The notes: generated by a model not told the origin, from the sequence alone. DNA of 7,511 nucleotides from an uncultured Eubacteriaceae bacterium (GCA_947630385.1 CANRHG010000092.1:1-7511), one strand, 5' to 3'; positions 1 to 6,197 are shown, counted from the first letter of the stretch. Translations and numbers: made by a program.

Positions 1-809
1 GGATCCCGACGTACGCCGAAAACCAGTTCGCGCTCCCGGACAAGGACGTGATCGAGTCGCTCATCACCGATAAGACCCGGGCGATTTTAATCACCAATCC
101 GAACAACCCTACGGGAAAGGTCTTTGACCGAAGAGAGATGGACGACCTGAGCCGGCTGTGCCTGAAGTACGGCCTGTTTTTTATCGCCGATGAAGTCTAC
201 CGCGAGTTCATCTACGACGGACTCGAGTACATCTCGCCGGGACAGTTTCCCGAGCTTAAGGAAAACACGATCATCATCGACAGCATCTCCAAGCGCTTTT
301 CGGCCTGTGGGGCAAGAATCGGCTTTATCCTATCAAAAAACCGCGACTTTCTAAAAGCGGTTAGAAAACTCTGTCAGATGAGGCTCGCCGTCTCGAGCGT
401 CGACCAACAGGGCGCGACGGAACTGTTCAAGCTCGACACGTCCTTTTTCGACAAGACGATCGGGGAGTACGAAAAACGCAGGGACGTGATTTACGATAAG
501 TTAAAGGACCGAGAGGACATCGTGGCAAAAAAGCCGACCGGCGCCTTTTACTACATGGTAAAACTCCCGGTCAAAGACGCGGAGGAGTTCATCTCCTGGA
601 TGATCGAGGATTTTGATGACGACGGAGAGTCCCTGGTACTCACGCCGGCCAGCGATTTTTACCTAAACCCCGAAGACGGGAAAGATGAGATCCGCCTGGC
701 GTACGTATTAAACGAAAAAGACCTGTCCCGGGCCGTAGACGTGCTGCTTAAGGGACTTGAAAAATATAAGAAGGAACATCCGGAAAACGTGAAAGAGGAA
801 TGGCTTTGA
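1..809 (+). CDS. PLP-dependent class I/II aminotransferase, 5'-truncated by window edge
   Basis: Transfers an amino group between an amino acid and a 2-oxo acid using pyridoxal phosphate in the cytoplasm (family knowledge). The frame is open from base 3, so the GTG at 48 is internal and the true start lies outside. About 268 residues are visible; a family length near 390 implies roughly 120-130 are missing. Fold type I landmarks are in order: NPNNPTG (96-116), the cofactor loop IADEVYREF, then SISKRFSACGARIG, in which the Lys codon at 291-293 is the Schiff-base lysine and the Arg at 315-317 the usual phosphate contact. Near the C-terminus EIRLAYV carries the carboxylate-binding Arg (693-695). 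The aspartate/aromatic aminotransferase (AspB-like) group fits best, but substrate cannot be told without the N-terminus. The stop overlaps the start of yhaM, so the two are probably co-transcribed and translationally coupled. Confidence 0.93.
   Translation, partial: IPTYAENQFALPDKDVIESLITDKTRAILITNPNNPTGKVFDRREMDDLSRLCLKYGLFFIADEVYREFIYDGLEYISPGQFPELKENTIIIDSISKRFSACGARIGFILSKNRDFLKAVRKLCQMRLAVSSVDQQGATELFKLDTSFFDKTIGEYEKRRDVIYDKLKDREDIVAKKPTGAFYYMVKLPVKDAEEFISWMIEDFDDDGESLVLTPASDFYLNPEDGKDEIRLAYVLNEKDLSRAVDVLLKGLEKYKKEHPENVKEEWL
793..808 (+). promoter_or_regulatory. Ribosome binding site that favours a TTG start for yhaM
   Basis: AGAGG at 794-798 lies only one base before the ATG at 800, too close for normal initiation. 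The in-frame TTG at 806-808 sits seven bases after AGAGG, an ideal distance. It would also give a TTGA overlap with the aminotransferase stop, the common 4-base coupling geometry. The real YhaM start may therefore be 806, two codons after the longest-ORF start. Confidence 0.5.
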
Positions 810-1750
810 AAATAGATCAGATACAAGTCGACAAACCGTTTCGCGGCTACCTGTTTATCCGCGACGCCGCCGTACGGACCAGCAAAAACGGCAGCCAGTT
901 CATCAAGCTCGTACTCAGCGACACCGACTACAACGAGGTGACGGGCTTTTTATGGAACGTCGGAAAAGAAGAGACCGAGAGCTTTACACAGGGAACGCTC
1001 GTAGCCGTCATCGGCAAGGGCAAGAGCTTTAACGACAACCTCCAGCTCGATATCCAAAAGATCCGCCGGACCAACGAGGGTGACAGCGTAACGCTCGCCG
1101 ATTTCATCGAAACCGCCCCGGAAGAACCGGAAGCGATGTATGAGGAGATCCTAGAGACGGTCGAGGACTTTGGCAACGAGGACATCAAAAAAGTAACGAG
1201 ACGCGCCTTAAAGGATAGGGAATCGGAGATCTTGTATTTCCCGGCGGCCAAAAGCGTTCACCACGCGATGCGCTCGGGGCTGCTCTACCATACCCTCAGC
1301 ATGCTTCGTACCGCCAAAGAGCTCGCAAAACTCTACCCGGGACTGAACGAAGACCTGCTCTACGCGGGCGTGATCCTTCACGATTTGGGAAAAATCGACG
1401 AAATGGTCTCGGATCAAAACGGGGTCGTCGAGGATTATTCCGATAAAGGAAAGCTCCTCGGGCACATCACGAGCCAGATCAACGAGATCGACGGCCTTTG
1501 CAAGGAACTCGGTGTCGGCGAAGAAGTGGCGATGGTCCTCGAACACATGATCCTGTCGCACCACTACGAACCCGAATACGGCTCGCCTGTACGGCCGATG
1601 TTTCCCGAAGCGGAGCTCCTTCACCACATCGACATGATCGACGCGCGGATGAACTCTATGCAAAAGATCCAGCGCTCGCTTGAGCCCGGAACGTTTTCGG
1701 AGCGCCAGCCGATGCTAAACAATATAAAAATCTATAAACCCAACCTTTAG
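800..1750 (+). CDS. yhaM: 3'-5' exoribonuclease YhaM family (OB-fold plus HD domain)
   Basis: Predicted cytoplasmic metal-dependent 3'-5' exonuclease that trims single-stranded RNA (and DNA) ends; in the characterised Bacillus and Streptococcus proteins it shortens mRNA 3' ends after decay or termination. Length (316 aa) matches the usual 310-325. Residues 10-90 form an OB-type nucleic-acid-binding domain (GYLFIRDAAVRTSKNGSQF, later GTLVAVIGKGKSFNDNLQL). Residues 150-285 are an HD phosphohydrolase domain: H164 in LLYHT, H194-D195 in ILHDLGK, H222 in LLGHI, H254-H255 in LSHH, then GSPVRP and D278/D281 in HHIDMIDA. All metal-ligand positions expected for the family are present. It overlaps the upstream aminotransferase by 10 bases (4 if the TTG at 806 is used) and ends directly at a strong terminator, so it is last in its operon. 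Confidence 0.93.
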   Translation: MALKIDQIQVDKPFRGYLFIRDAAVRTSKNGSQFIKLVLSDTDYNEVTGFLWNVGKEETESFTQGTLVAVIGKGKSFNDNLQLDIQKIRRTNEGDSVTLADFIETAPEEPEAMYEEILETVEDFGNEDIKKVTRRALKDRESEILYFPAAKSVHHAMRSGLLYHTLSMLRTAKELAKLYPGLNEDLLYAGVILHDLGKIDEMVSDQNGVVEDYSDKGKLLGHITSQINEIDGLCKELGVGEEVAMVLEHMILSHHYEPEYGSPVRPMFPEAELLHHIDMIDARMNSMQKIQRSLEPGTFSERQPMLNNIKIYKPNL

Positions 1751-1775
1751 CCCGATGATTTTCATCGGGTTTTTT
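1751..1775 (+). terminator. Rho-independent terminator of the aminotransferase-yhaM operon
   Basis: Perfect 8-bp stem CCCGATGA/TCATCGGG (1751-1758 with 1762-1769), TTT loop, then six Ts (1770-1775). It begins on the base after the yhaM stop codon. Confidence 0.9.
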
Positions 1776-1809
1776 CGTTTACCGAATCTTTTTTTGTAAA
1801 CGTTTTCTT

Positions 1810-1848
1810 CGAACAAAAAGAAAAGATCCACGATTAAAACGTGGATCT
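1810..1848 (-). terminator. Rho-independent terminator of the small membrane protein gene
   Basis: Read on the minus strand, a perfect 9-bp stem AGATCCACG/CGTGGATCT (1824-1832 with 1840-1848, 7-base loop) is followed by TTTCTTTTTG. It lies 13 bases beyond the stop codon at 1862-1864. It faces the yhaM terminator, so each transcript ends with its own hairpin. Confidence 0.85.
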
Positions 1849-1861
1849 ATAACAAATGTGC

Positions 1862-2329
1862 TTATCTTACGTTGGCGTAACGTGTACGGTCTCGGATGAT
1901 AAAAACGAAGATCGGGATCAGGAATGGGAAGATGATCCCCAGGACCAACCACAAGACCGCGGTGTTGGGTGCGTAGATCTTGTATAGATCGTAGTAGGCG
2001 GTCTGCAGGTAAACGTAAAAGACAAAAGTCAGGGCGTAATAGATGAAGTTTACAACCGAGTTCGTACCGACGTAGTTGGCTAAGACCGGTATGAGGATAT
2101 GGCCGAGGACCAAGATCCAGGAAGCTCCTGGAATCCCCCAAACGCGGTCATTGTCGAGTTTTCCAAGAAGGAAAAACTGTAAAAATGGGATCCAGGCGAT
2201 CCATGCGGGTGTAACGCCGGCATTTTTGGCTAGGCGGTAAAACCCGAAGGCACTTAAGAAGTACCAGAGAATCGCGACGATCCAGATAATGATACCAAAA
2301 CCTGCGATAAATCCTAAAATTGCTCCCAT
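1862..2329 (-). CDS. Small multi-pass membrane protein, DUF5684-like
   Basis: Very hydrophobic 155-residue protein with about four or five predicted membrane segments (roughly residues 5-29, 45-57, 68-85, 92-112, 122-146) and a short basic C-terminal tail (RDRTRYANVR). After the first helix comes FYRLAKNAGVTPAWIAWIPF, resembling the conserved start of the DUF5684 group of small Bacillota membrane proteins, where a Lys/Gly/Trp-rich turn leads into a W-x-P-F helix. No catalytic motif is visible and the role is unknown. The ATG start is firm: GGAGGAG stands just upstream on the minus strand (about 2335-2342). Divergent to proB with a 98-base gap. I saw no convincing sigma-70 promoter for this strand in the gap, although an A/T-rich TAAAAA near 2351-2356 could serve as a -10. 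Confidence 0.8.
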   Translation of the reverse strand: MGAILGFIAGFGIIIWIVAILWYFLSAFGFYRLAKNAGVTPAWIAWIPFLQFFLLGKLDNDRVWGIPGASWILVLGHILIPVLANYVGTNSVVNFIYYALTFVFYVYLQTAYYDLYKIYAPNTAVLWLVLGIIFPFLIPIFVFIIRDRTRYANVR

Positions 2330-2386
2330 GATATTCTCCTCCTTGCTTTATTTTTACCCAAACGCTCCATTAAGCCATAACGGTTT

Positions 2387-2395
2387 TGTTATAAT
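2387..2395 (+). promoter_or_regulatory. Extended -10 promoter for proB
   Basis: TGTTATAAT is a perfect extended -10 element (TG at 2387-2388, one base, TATAAT at 2390-2395). No good -35 is present at the right distance, as is typical of extended -10 promoters. Transcription would start near 2402, giving a leader of about 25 bases that contains the AAAGGAG ribosome site (2415-2421, six bases before the ATG). The -10 lies inside an imperfect inverted repeat, CCATAAC (2375-2381) / GTTATAATGG (2388-2397). Confidence 0.65.
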
Positions 2396-2427
2396 GGTTT
2401 CGTATTTTCTTAAAAAAGGAGAAATAA

Positions 2428-3234
2428 ATGAAAGAACGCATCGTCGTAAAAGTAGGCACGTCCACGCTCACCTATAGTGATGGCGCGACAAATTTAAAAG
2501 CTTTCGACCGGCTCGCCTACGTCCTGTCGGACCTACACAATCTGGGATACGAAGTGATCCTGGTGTCTTCGGGCGCGATCGCCATCGGTATGAACAAGCT
2601 AAAACTCGAAAAAAGACCCGAAGCCATCCGGATGCTCCAGGCCTCGGCAGCCGTCGGCCAGTCCCAGATCATGTTTTACTACGATAAATTCTTCAACGAA
2701 TACGATAAGACCGTGGCCCAGATCCTGCTCAACGCCGAAGACATCGAAAACCCCGAAAAGACGGATAACCTGATCGGGACCTTTAACTCGCTCTTATCGA
2801 TGGGTGTGATTCCGGTGGTCAACGAAAACGACTCGGTCAGCTATACCGAGATCGAGTCAAAAGAGCGCCTCTTCGGGGATAACGACAAACTCTCGGCCGT
2901 CGTGGCCGTGCTGACCGGGGCCGACAAGCTCTTTATCCTGTCGGACATCGACGGTTTTTTCGAAGCCGACCCCAGGCTCCACCCCGGCGCAAAACTCATC
3001 GATGAGATCACGGTCATCGACGAGTCGGTCTACAGGCTCGCCGGAGGCTCGGGCTCGCGTAGGGGAACGGGCGGGATGCGCACAAAACTTGAAGCCGCTG
3101 AACTCGCCATGCTTCAGGGGATCGATACGATCGTCTTAAACGGGAGCGAGCCGGGAAATATTCTGAACTTCTTAAACGGTAAAAAACTCGGGACGATCTT
3201 TAAAGGTTCAAAATTTGGTGGATCAAGGTTTTAA
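2428..3234 (+). CDS. proB: Glutamate 5-kinase (short form, no PUA domain)
   Basis: Catalyses ATP + L-glutamate to gamma-glutamyl phosphate, the first step of proline synthesis, in the cytoplasm. The amino-acid-kinase fold is complete: K8 in VVKVGTSTLT, SSGAIAIG (47-54), ASAAVGQ, NENDSVS (132-138, glutamate-binding Asp135), FGDNDKLSA (149-157), SDIDGFF (172-178) and the ATP-site signature GTGGMRTK ending at K220. At 268 aa it stops right after the kinase domain; the approximately 100-residue C-terminal PUA domain of the E. coli-type enzyme is absent, as in many Bacillota. The C-terminus (KGSKFGGSRF) is unusually glycine- and serine-rich. It is a single-gene unit: the customary neighbour proA (glutamyl phosphate reductase) is not in the window, so the partner must lie elsewhere or another route is used. 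No clear terminator follows the stop. Confidence 0.95.
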   Translation: MKERIVVKVGTSTLTYSDGATNLKAFDRLAYVLSDLHNLGYEVILVSSGAIAIGMNKLKLEKRPEAIRMLQASAAVGQSQIMFYYDKFFNEYDKTVAQILLNAEDIENPEKTDNLIGTFNSLLSMGVIPVVNENDSVSYTEIESKERLFGDNDKLSAVVAVLTGADKLFILSDIDGFFEADPRLHPGAKLIDEITVIDESVYRLAGGSGSRRGTGGMRTKLEAAELAMLQGIDTIVLNGSEPGNILNFLNGKKLGTIFKGSKFGGSRF

Positions 3235-3241
3235 TATTGAC

Positions 3242-3404
3242 CTACTCTAGAACTCCGCTCTCATTTTCGTGGATATCGCCCTGGCCCAAGACCGCGACGA
3301 ATAAATCTTTTTTTCTTTTTGGAATTGTCGGCGATCCCCGTAAATTCGGTCTCTTTCGATCCTTCGAGCAACGTAAAGTTAAATTCTACGTCCTTATTTT
3401 CCAT
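3242..3404 (-). pseudogene. Small minus-strand gene broken by a +1 frameshift (unknown function)
   Basis: I do not recognise the product. From an ATG at 3404-3402 the frame begins MENKDVEFNFTLLEGSKETE and reaches a lysine run coded by A5-G-A7 (3308-3320). Continuing in that frame gives an Arg/Pro-rich tail (RRGLGPGRYPRK) to a TGA at 3261-3263, which looks like out-of-frame translation. Removing one A restores a balanced acidic tail, DLFVAVLGQGDIHENESGVL, ending at TAG 3242-3244, with the GTC/GGC/ATC/GAG codon style of the neighbours. The joined product would be 53 aa. An in-frame TGA lies just before the ATG and no clear Shine-Dalgarno is visible, so the start is uncertain. It could be a decayed gene, a sequencing error in the homopolymer, or a real slippage site. 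The rest of 3235-3472 holds only the EamA gene leader. Confidence 0.4.
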
Positions 3405-3472
3405 ACTTTTTCACGGTTGTAATGGTTCTAATTTTAACCAAAAACCACCCGAGAAGGATTTAAATCACTTTT

Positions 3473-4348
3473 ATGAAAACTTTTCGCCGGGCCGGGCCGG
3501 CTTTTGTCGTCACCGCCGCTATCCTTTGGGGCATCATCGGGATCTTCACCAGAACCCTAAATACTTTCGGGTTTGACGCGGTTCAAATCAGCTTTGTAAG
3601 GGCTTTCTTTACCTTCGTCTTTTGCCTGAGTTACTGTCTCATCTTTAACCGGAGAGCGCTAAGAATAGATATTAGAGACATATGGCTCTTTGCCGGAAAC
3701 GGGATCTTAAGTATCGCCGCCTTTAACACCTGCTATTTTTATACGATACAAAGCAGTACCTTAGCGCTGGCTTCGATCCTGCTGTATACGGCACCGTGTT
3801 TTGTAATTCTCTTATCCCGTATCTTTTTTAAAGAAAAAATAACGCCTAAAATTTTAACGGCTCTAGTTTTATCTTTCCTCGGCTGCATTCTAACGACCGG
3901 CGGCTTCGGGAGCGGAGTCACGGCGACCGCACTGATCACCGGCCTTACTTCCGGTTTTTGCTACGCCCTGTACAGCATTTTTTCAAAAGTGATTCTCAAG
4001 AAGTACACGGTCACAACCTTAATTCTTTATACCTTCTTCTTTGCTGCCATAGCTCTGTCCTTTGTCAGTGCTCCGCTTTCCATTTTTACGGCTCTTAAGA
4101 TCCCGGACGTTCTTCTTTATGCTCTGGGGATCGCCCTGTTTTGTACGCTGCTTCCGTACGTTCTGTACTCGGCCGGGCTTAAGCGCCTAAGCCCGGGACG
4201 GGCCTCGGTACTAGCCTTTGTCGAGGTACTGACGGCAACGCTCACGGGACTTTTCTTGTACCACGAGCCGCTGACGCTACCGTCGGCTTTAGGGATCATT
4301 CTCATCTTTGTATCGATCGTGTTGTTGAGTAGAAATGAAAATAAGTAG
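3473..4348 (+). CDS. EamA/DMT-superfamily transporter
   Basis: Inner-membrane permease of the drug/metabolite transporter superfamily; members typically move amino acids, nucleotides, sugars or toxic metabolites, and the substrate here cannot be read from sequence. The 291 residues form ten predicted helices in two EamA repeats, about 9-142 and 152-287. Repeat signatures are visible: AAILWGIIGIFTR at the first helix, LLYTAPCFVILLSRIFFKEK (104-122) ending repeat one, and the equivalent AFVEVLTATLTGLFLYHEPL ending repeat two. The ATG at 3473 is the only canonical start after an in-frame TAA at 3461-3463, but the best ribosome site, AGAAGGA (3452-3458), is 14 bases away, longer than normal, so translation may be weak. 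Codon use seems more A/T-ending than in proB, DUF1643 or leuA, perhaps reflecting hydrophobic content or separate origin. Ends just before a bidirectional terminator. Confidence 0.92.
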   Translation: MKTFRRAGPAFVVTAAILWGIIGIFTRTLNTFGFDAVQISFVRAFFTFVFCLSYCLIFNRRALRIDIRDIWLFAGNGILSIAAFNTCYFYTIQSSTLALASILLYTAPCFVILLSRIFFKEKITPKILTALVLSFLGCILTTGGFGSGVTATALITGLTSGFCYALYSIFSKVILKKYTVTTLILYTFFFAAIALSFVSAPLSIFTALKIPDVLLYALGIALFCTLLPYVLYSAGLKRLSPGRASVLAFVEVLTATLTGLFLYHEPLTLPSALGIILIFVSIVLLSRNENK

Positions 4349-4365
4349 AGGTAGCTGGGGGAATT

Positions 4366-4397
4366 AAAAAAAGCCGGACGAACCGGCTTTAGTTTTT
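4366..4397. terminator. Bidirectional terminator between the EamA gene and the small minus-strand gene
   Basis: Perfect 8-bp stem AAAGCCGG/CCGGCTTT (4370-4377 with 4383-4390, loop ACGAA). On the plus strand it is followed by AGTTTTT (4391-4397). On the minus strand it is followed by a run of Ts (complement of the A run at 4366-4372). The right arm overlaps the TAA stop of the minus-strand gene (4389-4391), so one hairpin serves both convergent genes. Confidence 0.85.
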
Positions 4398-4658
4398 AGG
4401 CAAAAATTTTTCAGACAACCGCCTGGCTTCTTTTATCCCGTTACGGGTGATCTCGAGTCTAAACGGTTGTACGACCTGTTTTAGGTCCGGAAAAACGCAG
4501 CGTTCCGAAAAAATCTCAGGCAAACGGCAAATCAGTTTTTTCTCATAGAGCGAACGTATGGAATACTTATAAAACAGATAATCGATGGCGTCTTCGGCTT
4601 TAAAAATCTGGCTGGCTCTGCGGCCTTTCTTTAAATAAGCCTTATACAGCGTGAGCAA
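4389..4658 (-). CDS. Small hypothetical protein, possibly winged-helix-like
   Basis: Not a family I can name. The predicted product is 89 aa, basic and mostly helical. After a helical N-terminus (LYKAYLKKGRRASQIFKAED) it has YSIRSLYEKKLICRLPE, then FRLEITRNGIKEARRLSEKF. A helix followed by L-I, a beta turn and an I-T-x-x-G-x-x-x-A ending resembles the last strand and wing of a winged-helix DNA-binding domain, but this is inference from pattern only. The start is TTG at 4658-4656; the frame stays open for about 20 further codons to a TAA at 4719-4721, with no ATG, GTG or TTG. A purine stretch GAAGAAAGAGAA precedes the TTG, a weak ribosome site. A TATTAT at 4705-4710 (minus) could be its -10. 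It is divergent from the DUF1643 gene, so it could regulate it. Fairly A/T-rich. Confidence 0.6.
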   Translation of the reverse strand: MLTLYKAYLKKGRRASQIFKAEDAIDYLFYKYSIRSLYEKKLICRLPEIFSERCVFPDLKQVVQPFRLEITRNGIKEARRLSEKFLPKN

Positions 4659-4704
4659 TATTTCTCTTTCTTCTATGATACTTGGAAAATGCCTTAGGTT
4701 TATG

Positions 4705-4710
4705 ATAATA
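4705..4710 (-). promoter_or_regulatory. Possible -10 element for the small minus-strand gene
   Basis: TATTAT on the minus strand, placed so that transcription would start about 40 bases before the TTG start. The -35 is poor (TCTTGT at 16 bases). On the plus strand the overlapping TATGATAAT (4701-4709), with TTGGAA at 4683-4688, could equally be a weak promoter for the DUF1643 gene. Both are candidates only. Confidence 0.25.
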
Positions 4711-4800
4711 CGGCGGGTTTAGAGATACAAGATTGAAAGCACTAAAATTCTTTCGGCCTTCGTTGGGTATAAATGTAAAAAAATAAAGGAAACTAAACTC

Positions 4801-5328
4801 ATGGAAGAAAAATGGATCTATAAGACCAACAAAGACAACACAGCCCGCTTTGTCCTGGGCATTGAAGGAAAAAACCCACTACTCATTTTAAGCATCAATC
4901 CCAGCATCGGCGCGCCCGACGTCGATACGCCCACGCTCGGAACGGTCCGCCACGTGACCGAAGCTTACGGCTACGACAGCTGGATCATCATGTGCCTGTA
5001 CCCGCAAAGGGCAACGCACCTTAACGAGCTCGACATCGAAGCCAATCCCGAGTGGATGAAAGAAAACCTCGAGGCCATTAAAGAGGTCATGAGCAAATAC
5101 CCCGATAAAAACCTTTGGGCCTGTTGGGGAACGCGCATCCACGACCGTTTCTATTTCCCCACGGCCCTCGAGCAGATCGTCCCCATCGCCGAAGAATACC
5201 ACGAAAAGTGGCTCCACTACGGACCGCTGACCGAACACGGCGATCCCCGATACGACCTTTACGTCGAAGACGACGAAGGCTTTTATCCGTTTGACATCAA
5301 GGCCTATTTAAAACAGTTTGAAGACTAG
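4801..5328 (+). CDS. DUF1643 family protein
   Basis: Cytoplasmic protein of 175 aa, typical in length for DUF1643, a family without an established biochemical function. The hallmark is the N-terminal block LLILSINPSIGAPDVDTPTL (27-46), matching the family pattern of Asn-Pro-Ser followed by an Asp-x-Pro-Thr. Next come a hydrophobic strand with an aromatic/Arg-Ala-Thr segment (LYPQRATHL, 66-74), a strand ending CWGTRI (108-113), and a C-terminal GPLTEHGDPRYDLY (141-154) corresponding to the family's Gly-x-Pro-Arg-x-x-x-Leu-Tyr. No signal peptide or membrane segment. Start ATG at 4801 with AAGGA at 4786-4790, ten bases upstream. Single gene with its own terminator; the divergent neighbour is the small unknown gene at 4389-4658. 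DUF1643 genes are often found in accessory and mobile regions, but nothing mobile is visible here. Confidence 0.88.
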   Translation: MEEKWIYKTNKDNTARFVLGIEGKNPLLILSINPSIGAPDVDTPTLGTVRHVTEAYGYDSWIIMCLYPQRATHLNELDIEANPEWMKENLEAIKEVMSKYPDKNLWACWGTRIHDRFYFPTALEQIVPIAEEYHEKWLHYGPLTEHGDPRYDLYVEDDEGFYPFDIKAYLKQFED

Positions 5329-5334
5329 ATTTTT

Positions 5335-5359
5335 GCCCCGGCACCGGGGCTTTATTTTT
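5335..5359 (+). terminator. Rho-independent terminator of the DUF1643 gene
   Basis: Very GC-rich stem GCCCCG/CGGGGC (5335-5340 with 5345-5350, loop GCAC), then TTTATTTTT (5351-5359). On the minus strand the hairpin is followed by CAAAAATC, not Ts, so it is not an obvious intrinsic terminator for the convergent patatin gene, whose stop codon (5352-5354) lies in its T-run. Confidence 0.88.
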
Positions 5360-6197
5360 GTCTTAAGTACTCCGCAATCATCGGCCCCTTCCGGTAGCCC
5401 TGAAGGTATAGGTCCATGAAGGCATCTCGGTCTTTGGTGAGCGTACCCACGCCCGAGAGATCGTCTGGCGCGACGATCAGAAGTTTTCCCTCTTCCTGCA
5501 GCGCCTTGGCCCGCTTTAGGCTTTCGTTGTAGCGGTGGGCCCTGAGTTTTACGGCGTGCGCCGCCTGGGGGTATTTGCGCTTTAAATACAGATAACGCCA
5601 CCGGTCGTCCTTTTGGCTGCGCACGTGATCGATCCGTTTGGACAGAATCAATACTCCTTTGTCTACGCCCTTGGAAAAGAGACGGTCGATCGGGACCGGA
5701 TCGGCAAAACCGCCGTCCATAAAAAGCCTGTGGTCGATCTCGACGGGACGGCTTACAAACGGCAAAGACGCCGAGGCCATAAACGGGCGAAAGTCGTCTT
5801 CCTTGATATCGGACTTGTCAAAATAATGGGGCTTTCCGGTACGCATATTCAGCGCGACGGCTTCAAAACCCATCGGGTTGTTTACGAAGCGTTCGTAGTC
5901 TAACGGATATTCCCCGCCTTTAGAAGCGATCTCGTTAAAGGCGTAGTTGAGATCGACAAATTCCCCTTTAGTCAAAAGATTCTTGTAGCCCATGTATTCG
6001 TCCCTGAAGGTATAGTCCAGATAGTAAAACAGGTTTCGAAAGCGTTGTCCGGCGATAAAACTGCTCAGGTTCCCGGCCCCTGCCGAGATCCCGATTCCCT
6101 CGTCAAAACCGATGTTGTTTTCCAGTAAATAATCTTCAACGCCCGCGGCAAAAACGGCCCGCGTTCCTCCGCCTACGTCTATAATTCCAGTTTTCAA
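5352..6197 (-). CDS. Patatin-like phospholipase family protein (YjjU-like)
   Basis: Predicted serine lipid acyl-hydrolase with a Ser-Asp dyad. From the chosen start it is 281 aa. The oxyanion glycine block GGGTRAVFAAGV is at residues 9-20, the nucleophile elbow GISAG at 36-40 (Ser38), and the catalytic Asp161 in FMDGGFADPVPI. Between them SASLPFVSRPVEI (142-154) is the usual patatin lead-in to the second active-site motif. The overall plan matches the bacterial YjjU/YqhO-type patatins; there is no signal peptide or membrane span, so it should be cytoplasmic. The oxyanion motif has Arg-Ala where most relatives have Arg-Gly. The frame opens with a TTG at 6221, but the TTG at 6197-6195 has GGAGG four bases upstream and yields a protein starting MKTGIIDVGGG, as expected for the fold, so I start there. 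Monocistronic, divergent from leuA, convergent with the DUF1643 gene. The physiological substrate is unknown. Confidence 0.9.
   Translation of the reverse strand: MKTGIIDVGGGTRAVFAAGVEDYLLENNIGFDEGIGISAGAGNLSSFIAGQRFRNLFYYLDYTFRDEYMGYKNLLTKGEFVDLNYAFNEIASKGGEYPLDYERFVNNPMGFEAVALNMRTGKPHYFDKSDIKEDDFRPFMASASLPFVSRPVEIDHRLFMDGGFADPVPIDRLFSKGVDKGVLILSKRIDHVRSQKDDRWRYLYLKRKYPQAAHAVKLRAHRYNESLKRAKALQEEGKLLIVAPDDLSGVGTLTKDRDAFMDLYLQGYRKGPMIAEYLRQK

Noticed and set aside
1..6. GGATCC at the very start as a cloning junction
   Set aside because: A single six-base site at the edge occurs by chance; the aminotransferase frame runs through it without disruption.
928..1663. Long minus-strand open frames inside yhaM
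   Set aside because: They are antisense to a gene with clear domain motifs, contain no family signature and have no ribosome sites.
3237..3422. Plus-strand 61-codon frame between proB and the EamA gene
   Set aside because: The minus strand of the same bases looks more gene-like in codon choice; this frame has no ribosome site and an irregular composition.
4888..5238. Minus-strand frame opposite the DUF1643 gene
   Set aside because: Shadow of a conserved gene; Val/Gly/Arg-biased composition with no motif.
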